Shown here piece after piece: positions 1-6,427 of a stretch of 35,628 nt of DNA (its first letter is position 1; each line of letters opens with the position of its first letter). The stretch covers positions 1-35,628 of the IMG/VR virus record IMGVR_UViG_3300050821_004090; one strand, 5' to 3'. This DNA is from a virus. Made by a program: the position numbers and the translations under genes. The notes beneath the pieces were generated by a model. It saw nothing but the letters and a program-made list of their open reading frames with translations, made no database searches and was not told where the DNA came from.

Positions 1-31
1 GATAACGCTGCATTTTGAGTTTGCGGTTCAT
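1..31 (-). CDS. Possible divergent gene, 5' end only
   Basis: Read on the minus strand, an ATG at 31-29 opens a frame (MNRKLKMQRY) that runs off the left edge. An AGG-containing stretch (GGTAGGT) lies a few bases upstream, and a near-consensus promoter reading the same way sits at 58-86. Only ten residues are visible, so no function can be given. A gene divergent from a helix-turn-helix gene often encodes a phage repressor or the start of an early region, but that is only inference from position. Confidence 0.35.
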   Translation of the reverse strand, partial: MNRKLKMQRY

Positions 32-57
32 TTGAGTTACCTACCGTCACTACCCAA

Positions 58-86
58 ACTGTAGCAGCTTACTTACATACTGTCAA
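58..86 (-). promoter_or_regulatory. Sigma70-type promoter, leftward
   Basis: On the minus strand TTGACA (86-81) is separated by 17 bases from TACAGT (63-58), a close match to the housekeeping -35/-10 pattern. The predicted start near 51 gives a leader of about 20 bases to the ATG at 31. It resembles host-type promoters and is quite unlike the GTTTTATARAGTGTC element of the virion genes. Confidence 0.55.
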
Positions 87-116
87 GGGATAATTACCGG
101 GATCAGAAGCGGGAGC

Positions 117-380
117 TTGAACGGCTACTGGAGGGGGAGGCTCACAAGTAAAACCAAGGGGCCGGAACTGACAGCAGTTGAAGCCATGAAACTAAAGCCC
201 AAAGAACTCCAGATCATCGTGTTAGCTGCTGACGGGCTGAATGCTTCGCAAATCGGCGAAGCGATGAAACTCACTCCTGGGACTGTAGGAGTCTACCGTT
301 GGCGCGCGATAGAGAAGCTTGGTGCTGACAATCTCTACCACGCCATTGCGATCGCCTTCCGCCTCGGAATTCTGAAGTAA
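117..380 (+). CDS. Solo LuxR/GerE-type helix-turn-helix protein
   Basis: The protein of at most 87 residues is essentially one LuxR_C (GerE) DNA-binding domain, residues about 27-84. The recognisable pattern is LKPKELQII, then the helix-turn-helix GLNASQIGEAMKLTPGTVGVY, then the terminal helix ending FRLGIL. There is no receiver or autoinducer domain, so it probably binds DNA constitutively or needs a partner. The first base of the listed start is TTG at 117; ATG at 186 is an alternative that begins just before the domain, and neither has a convincing Shine-Dalgarno site. It stands directly before the sigma-like gene and may take part in switching on the late region. A second protein of the same kind is at 28394-28603. 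Confidence 0.75.
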   Translation: MNGYWRGRLTSKTKGPELTAVEAMKLKPKELQIIVLAADGLNASQIGEAMKLTPGTVGVYRWRAIEKLGADNLYHAIAIAFRLGILK

Positions 381-452
381 GTTACAAATCCGAAACTTGC
401 CAGCCTCTACTTCCTAATCCATATTCCTCTTGAAGCCCCCAACATCTTGTAT

Positions 453-1121
453 ATGGAAACTGCGAATCTTCCTGCGCGAGCTCCGATTTCAGACGAAGAA
501 CTCTTTCAAAAGTACGGCAAATTCTGCGGATACATGGCCTGGCAATTCGTCAAGCGCTCAGGATCTTATGACGACGGCGAACGAAACGTAAGACTCGACA
601 CAGAGGACGCCGAAGACCTTGCCAGCGTAGCCACCTACCATCTTCTGCGAATTCCTCAGCGCTATCGCGATCAGCCGCCCTACATCAAGCGCGTGATCAT
701 CTCGAAGATCATCACAGCTTGGCACAAGCGGATAAAATGGAGCAAAGAATGTCAGCCGCCCCGCTTCGTTAAGCAATTTTCACAGGATAAGGGAATGGGG
801 CGAAAGGGAGACGTTTTAGATTTGCAAACGGCATACGTGGATTATTTCGATCAACTCCCAGGTCGCGATGGCCTAGCAGAACACACACAAGTTTCCTTCG
901 ACTCAGCCGCAATCATCGCTCTCCTTCCGAAACTCCCCCAAGTCCAACGTATCGTCTTAGAACTTCATTTCGGTCTAAATGGTGCAAAGCCTTGCGGATC
1001 AGCGCGAATTGCTACGAAGCTCGCAAGAACGCGCTACTGGGTAGATGCTCGGCTCAATGCAGGCTTGCAGGAATTACGCTCCATGATCTCAGCCAAGCCA
1101 CTCCCGCCAGCCGTTTTATAA
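453..1121 (+). CDS. Phage-encoded sigma-factor-like protein
   Basis: The predicted 222-residue protein has the layout of a small sigma70-family factor. Numbered from TTG 447, residues 54-97 resemble region 2 (acidic DAEDLASVATYHLL, then YIKRVIISKIITAWHKR). Residues about 155-212 resemble region 4 (LPKLPQVQRIVLELHFGL, then the helix-turn-helix ARIATKLARTRYWVDARLNAGL). The segment between is not recognisable as region 3. ATG 453 is preferred; TTG 447 is two codons upstream. Its stop codon (1119-1121) lies inside the first GTTTTATARAGTG element, which drives the terminase gene. Expected role: direct host RNA polymerase to phage late promoters. It could instead be a sigma-like HTH regulator without polymerase binding; a structural comparison would settle this. 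Confidence 0.68.
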   Translation: METANLPARAPISDEELFQKYGKFCGYMAWQFVKRSGSYDDGERNVRLDTEDAEDLASVATYHLLRIPQRYRDQPPYIKRVIISKIITAWHKRIKWSKECQPPRFVKQFSQDKGMGRKGDVLDLQTAYVDYFDQLPGRDGLAEHTQVSFDSAAIIALLPKLPQVQRIVLELHFGLNGAKPCGSARIATKLARTRYWVDARLNAGLQELRSMISAKPLPPAVL

Positions 1122-1126
1122 AGTGC
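1113..1126 (+). promoter_or_regulatory. Late-promoter-like element, copy 1
   Basis: GTTTTATAAAGTGC, one base shorter than the other copies, is followed at once by the ATG of the small terminase gene (1127). It overlaps the stop codon of the sigma-like gene. With TATAAA read as a -10 element, transcription would start at or near the start codon. Confidence 0.65.
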
Positions 1127-1666
1127 ATGGCTACCTTGACAAAAAAACAGCGGATCTTTGTCAAGGAGTATCTCGTCGACTCAAACGCCACAAGAGCCGC
1201 AAGGGCAGCAGGTTACAGCAAATCGAGTGCCGATCAAATCGGTTCGCGTTTGTTGAAACATGTCAAGGTTGCTGCAGAACTTGACCGATTAACGACAAAA
1301 CGCTGCGAAAAGCTCGAGATTACCGCTGATCGAGTGCTTGCAGAACTGGCAAGGTTGGCCTTCGTGGACCCCCGGAAGTTCTTCAACGCAGACGGCACAG
1401 CGAAGGACATCGCGGAACTGGACGACGACACGGCGCCGTCCTTGGCTGGTATCGAAGTTGATGAGATCTGGAAAGGCCGCGGCGAAGACCGCAAGAAGGT
1501 GGGCGAGACTAAGAAGTTCAAGATCGCCGACAAAGGCATCAACCTCGAGCGGCTGGGCAAGCACTTGAAGCTATTCACCGACAAAGTGGAGCATACGGCC
1601 GACGGTGAATCACCCATTCGCGTTCTCTGGATTGGAGAAAGAAAGAATGTCGAACAACGGCAATGA
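1127..1666 (+). CDS. terS: Terminase small subunit
   Basis: This 179-residue protein begins MATLTKKQRIFVKEYL and continues with NATRAARAAGYS and a further helix ending near residue 50, the diagnostic N-terminal pattern of the Terminase_2 family. That part is a helix-turn-helix that recognises the phage packaging site; the C-terminal half would oligomerise and recruit the large subunit. An in-frame start further left (992) is possible, but ATG 1127 matches the family N-terminus and lies directly behind element copy 1, with no clear Shine-Dalgarno site, so the message is probably leaderless. The next gene overlaps its end. Confidence 0.9.
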   Translation: MATLTKKQRIFVKEYLVDSNATRAARAAGYSKSSADQIGSRLLKHVKVAAELDRLTTKRCEKLEITADRVLAELARLAFVDPRKFFNADGTAKDIAELDDDTAPSLAGIEVDEIWKGRGEDRKKVGETKKFKIADKGINLERLGKHLKLFTDKVEHTADGESPIRVLWIGERKNVEQRQ

Positions 1667-1976
1667 TCGCACTGCAGACTCTCTGCACGGCTACCCGATC
1701 GACATGATCGGCAACCAGATCCGCAAAGGCGATCTAGTGACCCTAACCTTCCCGTCGTCAAGCGTAATCTGTCGCGTGGTCGGCGTGAGTCCGGTCTCAC
1801 TCACGGACGGTATGGAGATCGAAGGCAATCTAGTTCTCGCCGTCCATCTCCCGCACCGCGGCGCCGTCCCGATGGCCTTGGTGATCAAAGAGCCAGAAGA
1901 GGCGAAGCTATCACAAGGCGGATCCGCGGCGGAGATCGAAGCCCTGGCCGCAGCTCAAAAGATCGTCAAGCAGTAA
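1647..1976 (+). CDS. Conserved-looking small phage protein, unknown
   Basis: The 109-residue product (MSNNGNDRTADS...) is not recognised. ATG 1647 is chosen because GGAGAAAGAAAG precedes it; an upstream in-frame ATG at 1605 lacks such a site. It overlaps the terminase small-subunit gene by 20 bases and sits ten bases before the large-subunit gene, so it is probably co-translated. Its centre (GDLVTLTFPSSSVICRVVGV) looks like a small beta-barrel, and the tail (EIEALAAAQKIVK) is helical. A packaging accessory is possible from position only. Confidence 0.7.
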   Translation: MSNNGNDRTADSLHGYPIDMIGNQIRKGDLVTLTFPSSSVICRVVGVSPVSLTDGMEIEGNLVLAVHLPHRGAVPMALVIKEPEEAKLSQGGSAAEIEALAAAQKIVKQ

Positions 1977-1986
1977 CTGTGTCTTC

Positions 1987-3780
1987 GTGGCAAACCTCGG
2001 CTACTTCATCGATCGCCAGGGCAGACTAGGCAGAGATCCGCGGTTTACGGATCTGGTCGAGAACTGGCGCGCAGTCAATTCCATCAATACAAGCTATGAG
2101 TCAGAGCACCGGCCGGCGCCTGGGGCGCGCTGGTCTGTCTACGAGACGGATCCTGAAGGCCTGAAGCTTATCAAGGCTGAGATCTTCGCGCAGGATCGCT
2201 GGAAGGATGTCCACTTCCGCGAGATCTACTGCCCGCACATTACTTCGATCCGCTACTTTGAGTGTCCACGGAAGCATACGTTGCTATGGGGCAACCGCGG
2301 CGGCGGTAAGTCCGTAACGCTGCTGTGGAATGCAATCTTTACCGCAAATCTGATCCCCGGCTCGAGCTCGCTCACTATGCGGCGCGTGATACCCGAGCTT
2401 AAGAAAACCCTGATCTCGGAATTGCTGAAGATCCCCGAAGGCCTCCGCGGACGCTACAACGACAATGACAAAGTTTCGCGCGTCGTTATCGGCAGCAAGC
2501 GCTCCGAGATCTGGTTTGCCGGCGCTGAGAACGAGCAAGACGTTAGAAAGATGCTCTCGGGTAACTATGACCTGATCCAGTTCGACGAGTGGGCAGAGTG
2601 GCCTTTTAAGATGTGGGACTTCATCACCGGCTCGGCGCGCTCGACGTACTCGCAAGACATCATGGAGATGGCAGCTCGAGCGCGGATCGGCGGTGCTACG
2701 AATCCGATGGGGACCGGCGGAACAGCGCTGCAATTCCTCTTCGGCTGCGATCACGTCAAGCAGCAAGTTCCCGGCGAGGATCCAACACTCTACAACCCAG
2801 AGCAGTACGAAGCTATTCGCAGCGATATCGAAGATAATCCGGCGTTCAAGGCTGGCACCAAAGCCGGCGACGATTACCGGCAACTGTTGCTAGGGAAGAG
2901 CCGGCGGATTCAGGCGGCCTGGATCTATGCCCGCTGGGATAAGTTCGAAGGCCAGTATTTCGAGAACCTCAACGCCGAACTGATGACGTTGCGCCATGAC
3001 ACCTTTTTGCGGATGGTCTTGCGCCAGCATTGGGCGCCGCGCTGGATGTCGATCGACTGGGGCATGGAGCATCATGCGGTTTGCGGCTGGTGGGCGCTGG
3101 TGAAGTTCGGCCAGTATGAGATCCCCGTCACCTACAGAGCGTATATCTGCAAAGGCCTGGGTGAGACCGGATTCGCGCAAGAGCTCGTCGACCATACCGA
3201 ATTGAACGAGCGAAAGAAGATCGAGAAGATTTACCTTTCGCCTGATTGCTTCGGTGACTCGAACCACTCGAGAGCCCGCAGGATGGGCAACGTCTTCGCC
3301 GAGAACGACATGCCGCGACCAGTGCCAGCCATGAACAAGCGCGAAGATGGCTGGTCTCTCATGGATGACCTGATGCGGGAAGTCCACGAGCACATTGAAG
3401 TTCTGCCCGACGTGTATCTCACGGTCTGCGGTTGGATGATTACCGACCAAAAAGTCGAACCGATTCCGGAGAAAGGCGAGTGGCCAACGATCATCGAATG
3501 CCTAGGGCAAGCCGTTCGCAACCCAAAGAAAGACGGTGACGTCATGGCTGAAGGCGACTCGCTCCATCTGGACGTGAACGACATGGCGCGCTATGGAATT
3601 GCTTCCCGAATCTCGCCGCGGCGGAAACCGTTGGAAGATCAGATCAGAGACAAGCTGGAAGGTCTGCCAGTTGAAGGGAATCAACGTTACATGGAGCACC
3701 TGAAGCTGTTGGCAAAAGATCGCAAAGGCGAGAATTCGGACGTGTTTTACCTGAAAGGGTTTCGAGGGAGACGACGATGA
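1987..3780 (+). CDS. terL: Terminase large subunit
   Basis: The 597-residue protein is the DNA-packaging motor ATPase and headful or cos nuclease. Walker A is GNRGGGKS (residues 102-109) and Walker B is LIQFDE (196-201), with D200 and E201 as the expected Mg-binding and catalytic acidic residues. The RNase H-like nuclease domain starts at MSIDWG, with D357 as the first metal ligand; D420 (YLSPDC) and the acids in LHLDVND near residue 529 complete the expected cluster. The start is GTG 1987. The stop overlaps the next start as ATGA, indicating translational coupling. The length is within the usual range and all key motifs look intact. Confidence 0.95.
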   Translation: MANLGYFIDRQGRLGRDPRFTDLVENWRAVNSINTSYESEHRPAPGARWSVYETDPEGLKLIKAEIFAQDRWKDVHFREIYCPHITSIRYFECPRKHTLLWGNRGGGKSVTLLWNAIFTANLIPGSSSLTMRRVIPELKKTLISELLKIPEGLRGRYNDNDKVSRVVIGSKRSEIWFAGAENEQDVRKMLSGNYDLIQFDEWAEWPFKMWDFITGSARSTYSQDIMEMAARARIGGATNPMGTGGTALQFLFGCDHVKQQVPGEDPTLYNPEQYEAIRSDIEDNPAFKAGTKAGDDYRQLLLGKSRRIQAAWIYARWDKFEGQYFENLNAELMTLRHDTFLRMVLRQHWAPRWMSIDWGMEHHAVCGWWALVKFGQYEIPVTYRAYICKGLGETGFAQELVDHTELNERKKIEKIYLSPDCFGDSNHSRARRMGNVFAENDMPRPVPAMNKREDGWSLMDDLMREVHEHIEVLPDVYLTVCGWMITDQKVEPIPEKGEWPTIIECLGQAVRNPKKDGDVMAEGDSLHLDVNDMARYGIASRISPRRKPLEDQIRDKLEGLPVEGNQRYMEHLKLLAKDRKGENSDVFYLKGFRGRRR

Positions 3781-4169
3781 GATACGGATATTCAACAAAA
3801 GAACTGCAACCCCGACCGCCGAAAGAGACGATTGATCAGACGTTGCGGCGATGGCTGCGGAACTGGCTTGGGATCGACGCTGTTGAATCCGGCCTGTCCG
3901 CGAACGAAGCAGCATTACTCGAATTTAAGAAACTACTGAAAGACGCCCTAAACGCGGTTGCCGACACCCGCCAAGACCTGATCCAGCGTATGCAGGATCT
4001 CTCGCTCGAACTCGCCAAGCCCAAGCATGAGGCAGACGAGTCCGCAAAGCAGGAATCTCAAACTGTCGTGCCGGCCCACGTCCCCTTCAGTGTGCGTCGA
4101 CGCCAGGCGGAAGGAAGCAAGCGGAACATGTCTGCCTACCTCGCTCCCGGCAAAAAACCGTCCGCATAG
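3777..4169 (+). CDS. Small coiled-coil protein after terminase, unknown
   Basis: The 130-residue protein has no recognised family. Residues about 45-85 (LLEFKKLLKDALNAVADTRQ and onward) form a likely amphipathic or coiled-coil segment, and the C-terminal part is basic and Ser/Lys-rich. Its start overlaps the terminase large-subunit stop by four bases. Its last base is the first base of element copy 2, so it closes the terminase transcription unit. Confidence 0.75.
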   Translation: MRYGYSTKELQPRPPKETIDQTLRRWLRNWLGIDAVESGLSANEAALLEFKKLLKDALNAVADTRQDLIQRMQDLSLELAKPKHEADESAKQESQTVVPAHVPFSVRRRQAEGSKRNMSAYLAPGKKPSA

Positions 4170-4183
4170 TTTTATAGAGTGTC
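4169..4183 (+). promoter_or_regulatory. Late-promoter-like element, copy 2
   Basis: GTTTTATAGAGTGTC begins on the last base of the preceding stop codon and is followed directly by ATG 4184. It is the TATAGA variant. No shared -35 sequence is visible upstream. Confidence 0.68.
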
Positions 4184-4561
4184 ATGGCACATGTGAACGG
4201 AAACCGTTATCGCTCGTTCGGCCAAGGTGCTCGCCGCGAGAAAGAAAAAGAGCAAGTCTCCACGGATAACAACAAGACCGAAGAAGGCGACAACGAAGCC
4301 TCGGACGCGCCCGGAATGAGCGGCCTTGAAGGCAAGATGACCGTGGGCAAACATCCGACTACTGGCAAATACCACGCCTACAGCCACGACGACAAGGAGA
4401 CAACCAAACACGAAAACGTCTCCGAGATGCTCGATCACATGGGGGAACACTTCGGCAAGGATGAGGAAGAAGAAGGCGACTACAACGAGTCCGAAGAGTC
4501 GCAGGCAGGCGAAGAGGGAATGGGGTCACTGGACGGTTCTGTTAAATCACTTTTGGGGTAA
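4184..4561 (+). CDS. Acidic low-complexity phage protein, unknown
   Basis: The 125-residue protein is very hydrophilic. It has a basic start (RYRSFGQGARREKEKEQ), an ordered-looking centre (KMTVGKHPTTGKYHAYSHDD, then EMLDHMGEHFG) and a strongly acidic tail containing EEEEGDYNESEESQ. Such proteins can be capsid decoration, scaffold-like or DNA-mimic proteins, but nothing here decides between them. The start codon touches element copy 2, making it the first gene of the unit that runs to the portal. Confidence 0.75.
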   Translation: MAHVNGNRYRSFGQGARREKEKEQVSTDNNKTEEGDNEASDAPGMSGLEGKMTVGKHPTTGKYHAYSHDDKETTKHENVSEMLDHMGEHFGKDEEEEGDYNESEESQAGEEGMGSLDGSVKSLLG

Positions 4562-4572
4562 ATAAGAAAACC

Positions 4573-5430
4573 ATGAAGCTACGAATTGCAATTCTTGCAC
4601 CACTCATGCTTTGCGCTGCGCTCGCATTTGGGCAGGTGCTCCCTGGGCAGTCGCTCGGTGCCCCGAAGTTCTCCGCATCGTATGATGGCGGAGTTTACTA
4701 CTCGCTCGGCTACCAGTATTCGACCTCTGTCTTCGCCGGCGGGCAGTCGACGAGCGGAACCTATTCGATCCAGCTCTTTAAGCCGTTCATCTCGACGCAA
4801 GACGGACGTTCGGTCTACATCTTTTCAGGCACAAACGGCGTTGCCATTCCGCCGATTACGATTGGCTCCCCCGGATCTTCGACACAGGAAACCGTAACGC
4901 CATCAGCATCTGCGAACTGCACTGGGCCAACGCCTCCAGGAGTCTTCTGCACCCTAACTGCAACCTTTGCCAACGGACACGGCCAAGGCGATCAGATCAT
5001 TTCCGGCGATCAGGGTGTACTTGAAGCCATTGCGGATGCTTCACTGAACGGCGGCGGTATGGTCTGGTGGCAGATTGATTCCGGGCCACTGACGCTTTCT
5101 ACCGGCTCGCAGAGCACTACCATCTCAGCAGCCAAGATTCCGATCCACTCGACAGTAGTGAATGCTGTCGGGCGTGTTACCACTACGATCACCGGTTGCG
5201 CGGGTGGATGGTCACTCGGTTACTCGACGGGTGTGGAATTCACGCCGGCGGATACCACGCTAACCGCAGGCAACACGACTGACACTCTGGCAACTCAGGC
5301 GAACCTTTACAACGTGTCATTCAACGTGGCGTCAACCAACCCCATCATCTTTTGCACGACTGGTGCGGCTACTGCGGGAGCGGTTCACGCGCGCATTCAA
5401 GGTTACAAGATGGCGCCTCCGGCCTTCTAA
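4573..5430 (+). CDS. Exported-looking beta-rich virion-region protein
   Basis: The 285-residue protein starts with a clear Sec signal peptide: basic MKLR, hydrophobic IAILAPLMLCAALA, and a likely cut after FGQ. The remainder is rich in Ser, Thr, Gly and Ala with alternating hydrophobic residues, typical of beta-sandwich surface proteins, and has several cysteines (ANCTGP, VFCTL, TGCAGG, IFCTT) that could pair in an oxidising compartment. No family is recognised. It lies among packaging genes, on the same strand and close to its neighbours, so a virion or cell-surface role is likely. A signal peptide in this location is unusual for a phage. Confidence 0.75.
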   Translation: MKLRIAILAPLMLCAALAFGQVLPGQSLGAPKFSASYDGGVYYSLGYQYSTSVFAGGQSTSGTYSIQLFKPFISTQDGRSVYIFSGTNGVAIPPITIGSPGSSTQETVTPSASANCTGPTPPGVFCTLTATFANGHGQGDQIISGDQGVLEAIADASLNGGGMVWWQIDSGPLTLSTGSQSTTISAAKIPIHSTVVNAVGRVTTTITGCAGGWSLGYSTGVEFTPADTTLTAGNTTDTLATQANLYNVSFNVASTNPIIFCTTGAATAGAVHARIQGYKMAPPAF

Positions 5431-5457
5431 GCCAAACTTTCTTGAGGAGTTGAAAGC

Positions 5458-5682
5458 ATGTCGAGTCACAACGAAGCGAAGTATCCGCAGGGCCATCCAG
5501 TAACCAGCACGAAATCGCCTGAGCCACTCCCGATGCACGTTGAGGCGACAGAGAAGGCAGCGGCCTACGAGAAGGCGATCCGCCTAAAGATGGCGACTGA
5601 CGATCTGGCATGGCCTGAGGCGAAGAAAGCGGTTGACGAAGAGGCTGCACCGAAAGCAAAGGCCTCGATCAAAGTTCAGTAA
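5458..5682 (+). CDS. Small hydrophilic protein, unknown
   Basis: The 74-residue, Lys/Glu/Ala-rich product is not recognised. A good ribosome-binding site (GAGGAG, then a short gap) precedes ATG 5458. Its stop shares a base with the next start (TAATG), so the two are coupled. The C-terminal half (KAAAYEKAIRLKMATDDLAW and beyond) should be helical. Confidence 0.7.
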   Translation: MSSHNEAKYPQGHPVTSTKSPEPLPMHVEATEKAAAYEKAIRLKMATDDLAWPEAKKAVDEEAAPKAKASIKVQ

Positions 5683-5996
5683 TGCCTTTTAAGTCGAAGG
5701 CGCAGCAAAGATTTCTCCATGCTCACCCTGAAAAGATTGGCGGGGCCAACAAACTGAAAGAGTGGGATGATTCGACCGATTTCTCATCCCTACCAAACAA
5801 AGTGGCGAAGCCAAAGAAATGGATGCAGGCCGAGAGTAAGCGCGAGGAGCACGCTGGGACCAAGGGCGTCTTCTCAGCAGCCGCCGCCAGTGCTGGAAAA
5901 AGTACGCAAGAGTACGCCGAAGAGAATAAGCACGCCAGTGGCAAGAAAGGGAAACGCGCCCGAATGGCCTTGATGTACATGGGTGCCAAGCACTAA
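5682..5996 (+). CDS. Small basic phage protein of the 'FKSKAQ' type
   Basis: The 104-residue protein opens MPFKSKAQQRFLHAHPEKI and continues with a Trp-Asp segment, a form I recognise from many small phage proteins near terminase and portal genes (motif F-K-S-K-A-Q-x-R-F-L). Their function is unknown as far as I know. The C-terminal half is rich in Lys and Ala. It is coupled to both neighbours by one-base stop/start overlaps (TAATG) and so belongs to one translation string reaching towards the portal gene. Confidence 0.75.
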   Translation: MPFKSKAQQRFLHAHPEKIGGANKLKEWDDSTDFSSLPNKVAKPKKWMQAESKREEHAGTKGVFSAAAASAGKSTQEYAEENKHASGKKGKRARMALMYMGAKH

Positions 5997-6421
5997 TGAG
6001 CCCAGCCTACGCACCCTCGACTGCCAGCCTTCCGATCACGCAAGTACGCCGCGGCGATCTTCCTGTACCTGTCTGGAACAACGAAAACCCGCTCACCGGG
6101 ACAAAGAGTCAAGCTGTCAACATCCAAGTCTCGGGCGGCGTGAACGATGCGGCTGGCGGAAGTTATGTAAGCATTCGCGGCACGTTCTCTGCTGCACCTG
6201 GTGCGTTCACGATTCAGGTTCAGACCGCAGACCAAGATGTTGATGCGGCCTATGTCTCGGAGAACTTCGGCGGCGCCACTCCTGGAACCATCACCACGGT
6301 CAACGCCAACAATTCTTTCAGTGTGGAACTGATCCCCATTGCTGCCCGCTTTATTCGTCTGCTGATGGTGTTGCAGAACGCAAACGCAGTCAACCTGACG
6401 GCTACCATCTCAAGGGGGTAA
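5996..6421 (+). CDS. Beta-rich virion protein candidate
   Basis: The 141-residue protein lacks a signal peptide and has the alternating pattern of a beta-sandwich (AVNIQVSGGVN, YVSIRGTFSAAPGAFTIQVQ, ARFIRLLMVLQNANAVNLTA). Small proteins of this kind near the portal are often capsid decoration or head-completion proteins, but the family is not identified. The start overlaps the preceding stop. Confidence 0.7.
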   Translation: MSPAYAPSTASLPITQVRRGDLPVPVWNNENPLTGTKSQAVNIQVSGGVNDAAGGSYVSIRGTFSAAPGAFTIQVQTADQDVDAAYVSENFGGATPGTITTVNANNSFSVELIPIAARFIRLLMVLQNANAVNLTATISRG

Positions 6422-6427
6422 CGCTCG

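Noticed and set aside
65-160. Short open frame giving RDQKRELERLLEGEAHK
   Set aside because: It looks protein-like but has no normal start codon after the preceding stop, and is under 35 codons.
2284-3915. Long minus-strand frames opposite terminase
   Set aside because: Mirror frames of a clear terminase gene, with no domain pattern.
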